Assembly: GCF_004346035.1 (NCBI RefSeq)
Contig: NZ_SLZN01000024.1
Coordinates: 1-42,137 of the forward strand
Direction of reading: 5' to 3'
Length of the DNA: 42,137 nucleotides
Source of the DNA: Acidomonas methanolica
GTDB taxonomy: Bacteria > Pseudomonadota > Alphaproteobacteria > Acetobacterales > Acetobacteraceae
Below are positions 1 to 8,437 of this stretch, in pieces. Position 1 is the stretch's first letter. Every line of letters begins with the position of its first letter. The position numbers and the translations under genes are program-made. The notes under the pieces are model-generated. The model saw nothing but the letters and a program-made list of their open reading frames with translations. It did no database searches and was not told where the DNA came from.

Positions 1-80
1 GGATCGGCATCCTGATCGATCAGGTCTCGCCAGCAGAGTGCGTGAATTTCTTCACCGCAGCAGGGTATGAGCCAGATTGA
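1..80 (+). pseudogene. IS630-family transposase, C-terminal tip only
   Basis: The frame from base 3 reads IGILIDQVSPAECVNFFTAA then GYEPD and stops at TGA (78-80). The pattern EC-x-N-[FY]-F-x-x-AGY just before the stop is what I recall as the usual C-terminus of IS630/Tc1-mariner DDE transposases. The rest of the gene lies left of the window. IS630 elements insert at TA, often in CTAG, and the CTAG at 93-96 is where the interrupted gajA frame resumes. The element end is therefore probably at about 93-95. The family call rests on about 25 residues, so it is moderate. Confidence 0.55.
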
Positions 81-92
81 AAGGAAAATGCT

Positions 93-899
93 CTAGAAGA
101 GCCTGAAGCCCATCTACACCCCGCTGCCGTGCGGTCAGTGGGCCGGATGCTCGCGGGATTTTCCGGCCAAAAGATCATCACAACCCATTCGGGTGATCTT
201 CTGGCTGCCGTGCCATTAAAAGCGCTGCGCCGGCTTCGTCGTGTCGATGGGGATGTAAAGGCGTTCCAGATAGCGGACGGCGCAATTGACGAACTCGAGT
301 TAAAGCGCTTGGACCATCATGTCCGCCGCCATCGCGGGGGCTTTTTGTTTGCGAAAGTTTGGATACTGGTTGAAGGTGAAACTGACGAAACCGTCTTCCA
401 AGAATGTGCGCGTATCTTAGGTCACGACTTATTCGGAGAGGGAATCTGCTGCTTTAAGTTTGTGGAACTGGGTGTTGCCCCGTTCATCCGGCTTGCAGAC
501 CAACTCGGTATCAGCTGGATCGTTGTGGCAGATGGGGATGCAGCAGGAGGCAAATATGTCGCGACCGCACGAGGTCTTTTGAATGGTCGAAATGTCGACG
601 AGCACATTGTTCAACTTCCGACTTATGACATTGAGACATTACTATGTCTGCACGGCTATGGTCACTTATACGCAGCCTCCGTGTCTCCCCAGAAACTTGC
701 CGCCAACCCCAATCCTCATACTCACGGAACTGAGCAATACTGGGAACACGTTGTCAATAAGCTGCAGCCAGAAAAAGGCAAGCCGACAAGAATATTGCCT
801 GTCATCGATGCGTTGGAGGACGCTGGCCCTCCAGCAGTGCCCCAGGTCATCAAGAGCGTGATCGATCAGGCACTCATTGCAGCCAAGGAAGGTGCATGA
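93..899 (+). pseudogene. gajA: GajA (Gabija OLD-family nuclease), C-terminal toprim part, 5' cut by an insertion
   Basis: Gabija GajA is an ABC-type ATPase fused to a toprim nuclease that nicks phage DNA when nucleotides are depleted. Here the frame resumes at CTA (93) as L-EEPEAHLHP, the Walker B/D-loop of OLD ATPases, followed by the switch-like ITTHSGDLL. The toprim domain then shows VEGETDE (catalytic Glu) and VVADGDAAGG (DxD). The Walker A half is absent: an in-frame TGA at 78-80, the end of an IS630-like transposase, lies directly upstream. The only usable start inside is GTG at 129, with no ribosome binding site, so the fragment is probably not functional. Its stop overlaps the gajB start (ATGA). 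Toprim nucleases of other OLD systems are the alternative, but the adjacent UvrD-like helicase favours Gabija. Confidence 0.75.
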
Positions 900-2809
900 T
901 GGTTGACCTGTCTACATTAAACGATCGGCAGCTAGAAGCTGTCCGATGGAACGGCGGTCCACTTCTCGTACTAGCCGGCCCAGGGTCGGGGAAGACGACC
1001 GTTCTCACCAAGCGGATCGCATGCTTGCTGGAACAATCCAGCAGCGATCATTTCCGCATCTTGGCACTTACTTTTACAAATAAGGCCGCTTCTGAAATGC
1101 GGAATCGCATTGAAGCGTTTGTCCCTGGTTCTGGCAACCGGGTTCTACTAACCACCTTTCATTCATTCGCAGGCGACCTTCTCCGGCAGCATGGCCACCT
1201 GATCGGTCTACGGCCCGACTTCACCATTCTGGCCCAAGACGGAGAGCGAATCGCAGTGTTGGACGATGCAATCAGTCGCGTCACTGATGTTGATGTATCA
1301 CAATATTCTGGCGAGCGCATATTGCCTCTGATTGGCCGAATTACCGAGAACGATGTGTCCCCCGACGTTCTACAAAACGTCTTAACCTCATTGCCGGAAG
1401 ACCGGCGCGACGCAATTGGTCTAATATATCAACAATACCGCCGTTGCTTAATTGCGACGAACAGTTTGGATTTTCCTTCGCTTATAGGCGAGGCGCTGAA
1501 ACTTGTGAGGGATAATCCTGCGGTATGCAAACAAGTAAAACGAATATACAAGTATGTTTGTGTCGATGAGTTCCAAGATACAAATTTATCGCAATATGCG
1601 TTTATGAAATTACTAGTTGGCGATAATGATAGAAACCTTTTCGTCGTCGCCGATGACGATCAAATCATCTATCAATGGAATGGTGCCAGTCCCGAACGTC
1701 TTCTGGGCCTACGTAATGATTTTGGCATGAGCGTAGTTCAACTGCCAGCCAACTATCGCTGCCCTCCGGCCGTCATTGACCTTGCAAATAATTTAATCGC
1801 TCACAATGTATCGCGCTCAACTAACAAGGACCGACTGCTGGCTCTCAAAACGGGGGCGACTGACCAAGCAATTCGTGTGTTTCGGTTTTCCGATTTCGAT
1901 GATGAGTTGGCATGGGTTGCGTCCGATATTGCATCTAAGCCCGAGGTGGAAAAGGCTCGTTGCGTTGTACTGGCGCGCACTCGCAAAGCATTAGAAAAAG
2001 CCGTGGAAAAACTGGCGGCCAAAGGTGTTTCAGCCTACCTCGCGATGCGAAAGGACGAATTCGTAAGTGCGCCGTTACGGTGGCTTCATGCCGCGTTGCG
2101 TCTGGCAAACAGCCCCCAGGATCGGGAGCAGATTCAGCGTTTGACTAAGGCGTTTTACATCCTGGAAGGCCTGCAGATCGATGCGGCAGCGGTGGCCGCG
2201 AACGCACAAGCTTTTGAAGGTAGCTCTTTGCGTGCCTTCGTTGACCTAGCGCTTAAACACGACAACCTTAGCGACGCTACGCGAACATATATAGAGCATT
2301 CTCTGTCGCCTCTGATCGATAGACTCGATTTTCGGACTTTTTGCAAAGGGTCTTTCCCCTGGTTCGACTTGGTTCAAAACATAGCTCCAGACATGGAAGG
2401 CCATTTCGCCGATTATGCAGATGAGCGGTCCACTTGGCATTCGCTCGTCGATGAGATCGAACAGCAGTTTGGTGCCACAGCGACAACCCTTAATGTTCTT
2501 TTGCAAGAACTGAACATGAGATCGAAGACACCACCGCCGCCAAAGGGTGCAGTTCCTTGCTTCACGATCCATGCTTCCAAGGGAATGGAGTTTGGGCACG
2601 TCTATCTCATCGCCATGGTCGAAGATCAGCTGCCCAGTTGGGCGGCCGTTAAAAAAGGACCGCAGAGCAAGGAAATGCAGGAAGAACGACGTAATTGCTT
2701 CGTAGCAATCACACGCACCGAGGAATCGCTAACGATGACGTTTTCGGACCGGATGCTTGGGTGGAACAAAGCTCGCTCGCGGTTCCTCACAGAAATGGGT
2801 GTGGCATGA
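896..2809 (+). CDS. gajB: GajB, UvrD/PcrA-like helicase of a Gabija system
   Basis: Superfamily 1A DNA helicase, 637 aa. Visible motifs in order: Q-motif region LNDRQLEAV, Walker A GPGSGKTT (about residues 28-35), motif Ia LTFTNKAASEM, Walker B DEFQDTN, motif III VVADDDQIIYQWNGA, motif IV NYRCPP, motif V TIHASKGMEFGHVYL and motif VI FVAITRTEESL. In Gabija, GajB partners GajA and is thought to sense DNA ends or nucleotide depletion. The start ATG at 896 overlaps the gajA stop and follows AAGGAAGG; a second ATG follows at 899. The protein is somewhat longer than the roughly 500 aa of the best-known GajB. The reading frame is intact, unlike its partner, so the helicase may be expressed without a working nuclease. 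Confidence 0.8.
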   Translation: MMVDLSTLNDRQLEAVRWNGGPLLVLAGPGSGKTTVLTKRIACLLEQSSSDHFRILALTFTNKAASEMRNRIEAFVPGSGNRVLLTTFHSFAGDLLRQHGHLIGLRPDFTILAQDGERIAVLDDAISRVTDVDVSQYSGERILPLIGRITENDVSPDVLQNVLTSLPEDRRDAIGLIYQQYRRCLIATNSLDFPSLIGEALKLVRDNPAVCKQVKRIYKYVCVDEFQDTNLSQYAFMKLLVGDNDRNLFVVADDDQIIYQWNGASPERLLGLRNDFGMSVVQLPANYRCPPAVIDLANNLIAHNVSRSTNKDRLLALKTGATDQAIRVFRFSDFDDELAWVASDIASKPEVEKARCVVLARTRKALEKAVEKLAAKGVSAYLAMRKDEFVSAPLRWLHAALRLANSPQDREQIQRLTKAFYILEGLQIDAAAVAANAQAFEGSSLRAFVDLALKHDNLSDATRTYIEHSLSPLIDRLDFRTFCKGSFPWFDLVQNIAPDMEGHFADYADERSTWHSLVDEIEQQFGATATTLNVLLQELNMRSKTPPPPKGAVPCFTIHASKGMEFGHVYLIAMVEDQLPSWAAVKKGPQSKEMQEERRNCFVAITRTEESLTMTFSDRMLGWNKARSRFLTEMGVA

Positions 2810-2965
2810 GCGGGGTATTCGAACTGACAATGCAAGACGCGGATAATACAAGACTGCCAAAAGCCACTGGAATTATCACCAAAATCGCATTTTAAATTTT
2901 GATCTTGAACCGAACACTTCATCGCCCTCAATTATAGATCTAAATTTACGAGATACTCCAGCCGC

Positions 2966-3400
2966 TCAGGTACCCTGCCCTTCCGCAACAGGCCCCAGGT
3001 CCAGCCTGACCTCGTCGTCCAATGCCTTCCCTCTGGCGAGCCGGCGTCCGACCGCTTCAATGAATCCGTCATACCGCTCTCGCCCCTTGCTCTGCGCTGC
3101 GGCAAAAGCCGCGTCGGGCAATGGCGGCGTGCTGGTCAGCCAGAATCGCACGAAAACCGCCAGCGATTCATTCGAAATCGTTACCCGTCGTTCCATGCGT
3201 TCCAGCTGCCGCGTCATCCGGTCCAGGCGTCGTGCCAACGCCGCTTCCAGCCGCTCCGGCCCGTCCGGCGACAGGAACGACGCCAGCGCCGTCTCCACGA
3301 TCAGCGCCTGCGGCACCTTCTTGCGTGCGGCGTAATCGGCGAGCCTGACGCTGAGTTCGGCCGGGAGCCGGATCGTGTGTTTGATCCGCATGGCACTCAT
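2966..3400 (-). CDS. CopG-like ribbon-helix-helix protein following traG
   Basis: 144 aa. The N-terminus MRIKHTIRLPAELSVRLADY followed by QALIVETALASFL fits a ribbon-helix-helix DNA-binding domain (about residues 4-45). The rest is charged and helical, with a likely coiled segment RLDRMTRQLERMERR. In this class of alphaproteobacterial elements a CopG-type gene sits between traG and trbB and is presumed to regulate transfer genes. Its start ATG (3400) overlaps the traG stop (ATGA), so translation is coupled. Downstream, trbB would be expected; instead the convergent Gabija genes follow. An internal ATG (MRIKH, codon 4) is an alternative start. Confidence 0.75.
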   Translation of the reverse strand: MSAMRIKHTIRLPAELSVRLADYAARKKVPQALIVETALASFLSPDGPERLEAALARRLDRMTRQLERMERRVTISNESLAVFVRFWLTSTPPLPDAAFAAAQSKGRERYDGFIEAVGRRLARGKALDDEVRLDLGPVAEGQGT

Positions 3401-5379
3401 AGTCCCATCCGATCGCCAGGATCGAGCGACACCTGACGCGCGAGAGCCCGTTCCCCGCGCCGCAGTATCTGTGCCGGTGTGGTATCGTCCTCGGGTGTGT
3501 CCTCGGGCGGGTCGAACTCACGCACCGGCTTCCTTGGTGCCTGTACTACCTCTTCCTGTTCCGGCAGTTCCGGCTCACGGCGGATGCCGGCATTGGCGGG
3601 ATCATCATCCCCATTGCTGGCAGGAGGCGGCTGCACCACGTCCGCCCAGCCCCCCGGCGGCGGCGGTCCGATGGGTGGCGTTCCATTCGGAGACGGCGGC
3701 AGCTCGAACCGGGGAGGCGGCAGGATGCGCGCGGCCAGTTCAGCGTCTTCGAAATACCGCGCCTTGCGCGCCCGGATAGGCGGCCAGCCGGACACCAGCA
3801 CCAGTTCCTCGTCGGGAGGAAGCTGCATGATCTCGCCGGGCGTCAACAGCGGCCGTGCGGTTTCATGTCGTGTCACCATCAGATGCCCGAGCCACGGCGA
3901 CAGACGATGCCCGGCATAGTTCTTGGCGTCACGGATCTCGGTCGCTGTACCGAGCGCGTCGGAAACCCGTTTGGCCGTCCGCTCATCATTGGTCGCAAAG
4001 CTGACCCGGACATGACAGTTATCGAGGATCGAGTTGTTCTGGCCGTAGGCTTTCTCGATCTGGTTCAGGCTCTGGCCGATCAGGAAGCTCTTGATGCCAT
4101 AGCCTGCCATGAAGGCCAGCGCACTCTCGAAGAAATCCAGCCGTCCAAGCGCCGGGAATTCATCGAGCATCAACAGCAGGCGGTGACGGCGCTTCGCCTC
4201 CAGTTCCTCGGTCAGCCGACGGCCGATCTGGTTCAGCACCAAGCGCACCAGCGGCTTGGTGCGACTGATATCCGAAGGGGGCACCACCAGATAGAGCGTT
4301 GCCGGATGGCTACCGGCGACAAGGTCGCGGATCCGCCAGTCACAGCGCCGGGTCACATGCGCCACGACCGGATCGCGATACAGACCGAGAAACGACATGG
4401 CCGTGGACAGCACGCCGGAGCGTTCATTATCGCTCTTGTTGAGCAGTTCCCGCGCCGAACTGGCGACAACCGGATGCACGCCTTTCGCCCCGAGATGGGG
4501 CGTGGTCATCATGGCGCGCAGCGTGGTCTCAATCGCGCGTTTCGGGTCAGAGAGGAAATTGGCGACCCCTGCCAGAGTCTTGTCTTCCTCGGCGTAGAGG
4601 ACATGCAGGATGGTACCGACCAACAGGGCATGGCTGGTCTTCTCCCAATGGTTGCGCTTCTCAAGGGCGCCCTCGGGATCGACCAGCACATCGGCAATGT
4701 TCTGCACGTCGCGGACTTCCCGCTCACCGCGCCGGACCTCGAGCAACGGATTGTAGGCCGCACTGGCAAGGCTGGTCGGATCGAACAGCAGCACCCGACC
4801 GAAACGAGAGCGCCAGCCGGCGGTCAGCGTCCAGTTCTCTCCCTTGATGTCATGGACGATGGCGGAGCCCGGCCAGGTCAGTAAGGTCGGCACCACCAAG
4901 CCGACACCCTTGCCCGATCGGGTCGGCGCGAAGCACAGCACATGCTCCGGCCCGTCATGGCGAAGATAGGCATCGGCCGAGCGACCCAGCACCACGCCAT
5001 CAGGCGCGAGCAGCCCCGCCCGACGGATCTCGCGTGGCTCGGCCCAATGCGCCGAGCCATAGGTTGTGGCGCGCTTTTTCTCGCGGGCACGCCAGACGGA
5101 CATTGTGATCGCGACGATGACGGCGACAATCCCTCCCGACCCCGCGATGTAACCGCCGGTGGTGAAGATGTCCGGTGCGTAGGCGTCATAGGCGAACCAC
5201 CACCAGAAGAACTCCGGCGGGTAATAAACCGGCCAGCCGAGCAGCGTGACCCACGACGCACCAAGCTGCGGCTGGAAGCCGAGCCGCCAAGCAGTCCACT
5301 GCGTCGCGGCCCAGGTAAAGGCGAGGATCACGGTGCTGACGGCGCACACCGATCCCCAGAGGATCTTGGTCTGGTTCAT
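3397..5379 (-). CDS. traG: TraG/VirD4-type conjugal transfer coupling ATPase
   Basis: 660 aa inner-membrane type IV coupling protein, which delivers the relaxase-DNA complex to the secretion channel. Two N-terminal membrane segments are visible (about residues 9-27 and 78-95). Walker A is APTRSGKGVGLVVPTL (about residue 150), followed by HDIKGENW. Walker B is LLLMLDEFPALG, then GQSLNQIEKAYG, which is typical of TraG. The C-terminal 100 residues are proline- and acid-rich and probably disordered. It is the penultimate gene of the minus-strand transfer operon, overlapping the CopG-like gene by ATGA and lying 43 bp after a small ORF. The ribosome binding site is weak. Length and motifs match the family. 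Confidence 0.93.
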   Translation of the reverse strand: MNQTKILWGSVCAVSTVILAFTWAATQWTAWRLGFQPQLGASWVTLLGWPVYYPPEFFWWWFAYDAYAPDIFTTGGYIAGSGGIVAVIVAITMSVWRAREKKRATTYGSAHWAEPREIRRAGLLAPDGVVLGRSADAYLRHDGPEHVLCFAPTRSGKGVGLVVPTLLTWPGSAIVHDIKGENWTLTAGWRSRFGRVLLFDPTSLASAAYNPLLEVRRGEREVRDVQNIADVLVDPEGALEKRNHWEKTSHALLVGTILHVLYAEEDKTLAGVANFLSDPKRAIETTLRAMMTTPHLGAKGVHPVVASSARELLNKSDNERSGVLSTAMSFLGLYRDPVVAHVTRRCDWRIRDLVAGSHPATLYLVVPPSDISRTKPLVRLVLNQIGRRLTEELEAKRRHRLLLMLDEFPALGRLDFFESALAFMAGYGIKSFLIGQSLNQIEKAYGQNNSILDNCHVRVSFATNDERTAKRVSDALGTATEIRDAKNYAGHRLSPWLGHLMVTRHETARPLLTPGEIMQLPPDEELVLVSGWPPIRARKARYFEDAELAARILPPPRFELPPSPNGTPPIGPPPPGGWADVVQPPPASNGDDDPANAGIRREPELPEQEEVVQAPRKPVREFDPPEDTPEDDTTPAQILRRGERALARQVSLDPGDRMGL

Positions 5380-5422
5380 GACAGGAACCGACCAAACGGC
5401 TCGATTTTCCGATACTCAAGGC

Positions 5423-5626
5423 CTAATTGAAGCGCTTTGGGTCGCCGGACGGGAGCGGATAATAAACGGACGGTTTCCCGCCGACCTTTACAGCGGCAAG
5501 AATATCGAGAATCGTGCGCGTGCTGACGCCACTTCGCTCGCCCTGTTCCAGCAATTCGACAAATGCGCGCTCGTCTTGACGAGTGGCAGGATAACAGAGC
5601 GATGGTGCCTTATTCCGCCTTGCCAT
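5423..5626 (-). CDS. Small conserved-looking ORF before traG, unknown function
   Basis: 67 aa, starting MARRNKAPSLCYPATRQDER and containing GVSTRTILDILAAVK. I do not recognise a family. The ATG at 5626 follows GGAG at nine bases' spacing, which supports this start over the longer frame that opens at 5749. It lies 43 bp before traG in the same direction, downstream of the ParE toxin gene. The helical SGVSTRTILDIL stretch resembles a small DNA-binding or antitoxin-like segment, but that is speculation. Confidence 0.45.
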   Translation of the reverse strand: MARRNKAPSLCYPATRQDERAFVELLEQGERSGVSTRTILDILAAVKVGGKPSVYYPLPSGDPKRFN

Positions 5627-5822
5627 GCAGGGAAACTCCGATTGCCTTGTCGTCGTATGTGGGAAAGAACCCGTTACGATAAAGATGCCTACACTTGAGG
5701 ATCGCACCCTCATTCTGATCGTCGTAAGGGCGTCGATATTCATCGTCATTGACGACCGCTGCGCGCAACCCCAAGGCCCTGACTTTACGAGTCAAATATC
5801 GGCGGCAGATCCCGTGCGCCAT
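5610..5822 (-). CDS. Possible small ORF overlapping the parE 3' end
   Basis: A 70-aa frame starting MAHGICRRY and ending ISVSLHGKAE-like (VSLHGKAE), with a hydrophilic middle (NDDEYRRPYDDQNEG). It overlaps the end of parE and the start of the next small ORF in other frames, and has no ribosome binding site. It is listed because its composition looks protein-like and it fills the gap between parE and the 67-aa ORF. It may equally be chance. Confidence 0.15.
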   Translation of the reverse strand: MAHGICRRYLTRKVRALGLRAAVVNDDEYRRPYDDQNEGAILKCRHLYRNGFFPTYDDKAIGVSLHGKAE

Positions 5823-6078
5823 GAAGCACGCGGACGATGCGTACCTCATCGACCAGTTCACGGAAGAACAGCAGATAGCGGCCGTGAACAATGACCCTCA
5901 ATCCGGGGCTGATCTCGTCGCGCGCCGGAAAGCTCGCTGGATGTTCAGCCGCAACAGCGGCCTTCGCTTCCAGTTCAGCAACGAAGCTCATGGCCCGCTC
6001 GGGATTGTCCTCGGCGATATAGAGCGCGATATCCAGAAGGTCGGCACGCGCGGCCGGAGCGAAGCCGAGCCGTTTCAT
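5785..6078 (-). CDS. parE: ParE/RelE-superfamily toxin
   Basis: 97 aa. The sequence opens RLGFAPAARADLLDIALYIAE and ends YLLFFRELVDEVRIVRVLHGARDLPPIF. Both are hallmarks of ParE-type toxins: an N-terminal helix pair, then a C-terminal beta sheet with the VxRVLHGARD motif. ParE toxins poison DNA gyrase and are held in check by the adjacent ParD. Its ATG (6078) overlaps the parD stop by ATGA. The pair sits between relaxase and traG inside the transfer operon and probably stabilises the element by post-segregational killing. Confidence 0.88.
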   Translation of the reverse strand: MKRLGFAPAARADLLDIALYIAEDNPERAMSFVAELEAKAAVAAEHPASFPARDEISPGLRVIVHGRYLLFFRELVDEVRIVRVLHGARDLPPIFDS

Positions 6079-6347
6079 CCCTGCGCGCGACGGCGAGCGA
6101 TCACGTCGCGCAATTCGGCGAAGACGGTCTCGGCCGAGATGCTCGACCCGCTTTCGTCGCCTATCCTGATCGCTTCCCGCAAGGCATCGAGATCACGACG
6201 GTCGGTATCACGTCGGCGCATCCATTCGCGCAACGCCTCGCGCACCACCTCGCTGGTCGAGGCATATTCGCCACCATCAACGGACTGGCGCAGGATCGCC
6301 GCCATCTCAGACGGCACGGTGATGGTCATACGTTCGATCGTGGACAT
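6075..6347 (-). CDS. parD: ParD-family antitoxin
   Basis: 90 aa. The N-terminus MSTIERMTITVPSEMAAIL followed by GGEYASTSEVVREALREWM is the ribbon-helix-helix domain of ParD antitoxins (about residues 5-50). The C-terminal helix (about 50-85) would wrap ParE. The start ATG at 6347 is preceded by AGGAG at good spacing; the longer upstream frame to 6545 runs antisense-like through the relaxase end and is rejected. An inverted repeat just upstream (6374-6392) is the likely autoregulatory operator. Confidence 0.88.
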   Translation of the reverse strand: MSTIERMTITVPSEMAAILRQSVDGGEYASTSEVVREALREWMRRRDTDRRDLDALREAIRIGDESGSSISAETVFAELRDVIARRRAQG

Positions 6348-6373
6348 GGAGCGGCTCCTTTCAGGCGAGCATA

Positions 6374-6392
6374 CTTCATCATACTTATGAAG
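6374..6392 (-). promoter_or_regulatory. Inverted repeat upstream of parD, probable ParD operator
   Basis: CTTCAT-N7-ATGAAG, with perfect 6-bp arms, 27 bases before the parD start. It overlaps a direct repeat of ATACTT (6371-6376 and 6381-6386). ParD RHH proteins bind such short repeats to repress their own operon. The short AT-rich patch contrasts with GC-rich flanks. Confidence 0.5.
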
Positions 6393-6436
6393 CGGCCATT
6401 TTGTCAGCCGAAAATCCGCAGGCGGGCCACCCGACG

Positions 6437-8191
6437 TCAAATCCCGAGCCCGCGCTTCCGCCCGAAATTCCAGTCCACCGATCCGCCCGGCGACAGGGTG
6501 CCGGAAACCTGCCGCCCGAGCTTCTGCTCCAGCGCCGGCCGCCACGGCACAAGCTGGAAGCCCAGCCCGTCATCGATCATCGCGAACCGTCCCGAGGATA
6601 GAACGACCCTCTGGCGATAGACTCCCGCGACAATCTCGCCTTCCTTCGCGGGCCGGTGTTCCAGCCCGGTCTGCGCCGCCAGCTTCGCCGTAGCCTGATC
6701 GAGATCGCGCTGACGCAGGGTGCCGATCAGGTCGGGAGCGAACACCACGCGCTCGCCCTGCCGCCGGGCGTTTCCCTCGGAAGCGAGATGATCGATCCGC
6801 CGCGCCATCGCCTCGCGGACCTCGGCCCCGAAGCCCGCATTGGCCAGCGCCGGATCCTTGGCGAGCAACTGGCGATCGAGCCAGGTCGCACCGGGCGCCG
6901 TCACCTGCTCGGCCAGCGTGAAGTCCGAGCGCGTGGCGAGCGACAGGCGCTGCGTGCCTTTGGCATCCTCCCAACTTCGGGTCTCGACGATCGCACCGGT
7001 CCTGGCATCACCGGTCAGGTCCAGATCGGGGAAGCGGACATGATGCGTCCGTCCGTCGGTCCCCGCGATCACCACGTAGCCCGAGCCCTTGAGTTCATCG
7101 TCCAGCCCGCGCTCCACCAGTCGGCCAATAACCGGATCGGCCAGCTTCTCTCCATGGATCGCGAAACCCGCGACATCGGGTTCCACCCCGCCGCCAGACA
7201 TGGCGCGGTGCATGGTCTTGATGATGTCGCCCCGGATGGAAAGATCGCGCAGCGTGGTCTCCAGCCCCGGCTTGAGGGTCCAGCGCGCCACGCCAACGCG
7301 ATCGGCTAAGCCGAGCCCTTCCAGCTTGGTCGCCCGGCCGACCAGCAGGCGGCGCAGTTCCGGGTCTTCGCCTCCTGCGCCGGGACGGAGATCGACAATG
7401 CCGCCGCCCTCGTCGCTAATGTCCTGCAACGCGCGATCGAGGCTGGTCCAGCGGTCGGCACCGATCTCGGTCTCCAGGGCGGTGCGGATTTCCTGCTCGC
7501 TGCGCGGGCCAAGCTCAAGCGTCACCCGTTCGGCGGCGCGGTCGCGCAGGCCCTGACTGATATAGGCGCGGCTGATCACCAGATCCTTGCCGTCATCGGC
7601 GACCCCGCGCACCAGGATGTGGACGTGCGGATTGTCGGTGTTCCAGTGATCCACCCCGACCCAGTCCAGTTTTGTGCCGAGGTCGCGCTCCATGTCCTGC
7701 ATCAGTTCGCGCGCGAAACCCCGCAGATCCTCCATCCGCGCCGCGTCCTCGGGCGAAACGATGAAACGGAAATGGTGCCGGTCATCTTCGCACCGTTCCG
7801 CGAAGGCCTTGCTGTCCGCTTCGTCGGACCCGGCATCGAACAGATGGGCCTTGGCACCGTCGCGGGTCACGCCCTCGCGTCTGAGATAGGCGATGTGGCG
7901 GGCGAGCGGCGCGGAACGGAAGCGCGTACCCTGCTGGCGGACGACCCGCGCCTTGACCACAACGCGGCGAGCATTGCTGCGGAGCCGCATGGACAGCGCC
8001 GCACGTCGGCCGCGTCCGAAGCGGGAGCCGCCAGCGCCTCCCCCGCCCTTCGCGCCGAAACGGGTGCCGGTATGACCGGCCTTCTTCGCGGCACGCATGA
8101 CCTCACCGACGAAGGATTTCGGGCGTGCGCCCTGATTGCCATGCTGGATGCGTCCGGGTCGGACAGTCAGGCCGTCATCGCGCGTCGCCAT
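6437..8191 (-). CDS. Relaxase with DUF3363 domain (mobilization nuclease)
   Basis: 584 aa from the ATG at 8191 (MATRDDGLTV), which follows GGAG; the frame stays open to 8302 but without a better start. VirD2-like relaxases nick oriT and stay bound to the transferred strand. The metal-binding HxH motif is visible in DHWNTDNPHVHILVRG, preceded by RHHFRFIVSPEDA, where such relaxases have the conserved F-x-x-SPE. RHIAYLRREG near the N-terminus carries a candidate catalytic Tyr. The C-terminal 250 residues match the DUF3363 region of alphaproteobacterial plasmid and ICE relaxases (RlxS type). The basic N-terminus (glycine- and arginine-rich) suits DNA binding. It follows the transglycosylase gene by 246 bp. 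Confidence 0.9.
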   Translation of the reverse strand: MATRDDGLTVRPGRIQHGNQGARPKSFVGEVMRAAKKAGHTGTRFGAKGGGGAGGSRFGRGRRAALSMRLRSNARRVVVKARVVRQQGTRFRSAPLARHIAYLRREGVTRDGAKAHLFDAGSDEADSKAFAERCEDDRHHFRFIVSPEDAARMEDLRGFARELMQDMERDLGTKLDWVGVDHWNTDNPHVHILVRGVADDGKDLVISRAYISQGLRDRAAERVTLELGPRSEQEIRTALETEIGADRWTSLDRALQDISDEGGGIVDLRPGAGGEDPELRRLLVGRATKLEGLGLADRVGVARWTLKPGLETTLRDLSIRGDIIKTMHRAMSGGGVEPDVAGFAIHGEKLADPVIGRLVERGLDDELKGSGYVVIAGTDGRTHHVRFPDLDLTGDARTGAIVETRSWEDAKGTQRLSLATRSDFTLAEQVTAPGATWLDRQLLAKDPALANAGFGAEVREAMARRIDHLASEGNARRQGERVVFAPDLIGTLRQRDLDQATAKLAAQTGLEHRPAKEGEIVAGVYRQRVVLSSGRFAMIDDGLGFQLVPWRPALEQKLGRQVSGTLSPGGSVDWNFGRKRGLGI

Positions 8192-8317
8192 AGCCCGCTC
8201 TCCGCTTCGATGTGCGCCTGACGGCGCTGGGATCGTTGAAAACATTAGGAAAAATGCACGGACAGCCGCAGGCGGTGCGCGGTGAGAGGACAAATTCCCC
8301 AATCAAACCAACCACAT

Positions 8318-8342
8318 GCAGCCCCGAACGGGCGCTGCTTTT
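8318..8342 (+). other. Hairpin in the gap between transglycosylase and relaxase genes
   Basis: GCAGC-CCC-GAAC-GGG-C-GCTGC followed by TTTT (plus strand). It has the shape of a terminator on the plus strand, yet no plus-strand gene ends here. Because it lies directly before the relaxase gene, an oriT-associated inverted repeat is a possible alternative. No nick-site consensus was recognised. Confidence 0.25.
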
Positions 8343-8437
8343 ACCTTGCCGTCCTTCCCTCCGTTGCCAGCCTCCCCCCAGCACCCCCTCCCCAAGGCAC
8401 CCACAGCCCGCCAGCGCCCGATGGACAGGAACGAGGG

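Noticed and set aside
3865-4884. 339-aa plus-strand frame opposite traG
   Set aside because: It lies entirely antisense to the motif-bearing traG gene; long antisense frames are expected in GC-rich DNA and no ribosome binding site or motif is present.
5749-6390. 213-aa plus-strand frame opposite parDE
   Set aside because: Antisense to the ParD and ParE genes, which have good motifs, overlap and operator.
8318-8342. oriT hairpin upstream of the relaxase gene
   Set aside because: The hairpin exists, but no nic consensus or conserved flanks could be recognised, so it is kept only as an unspecified hairpin.
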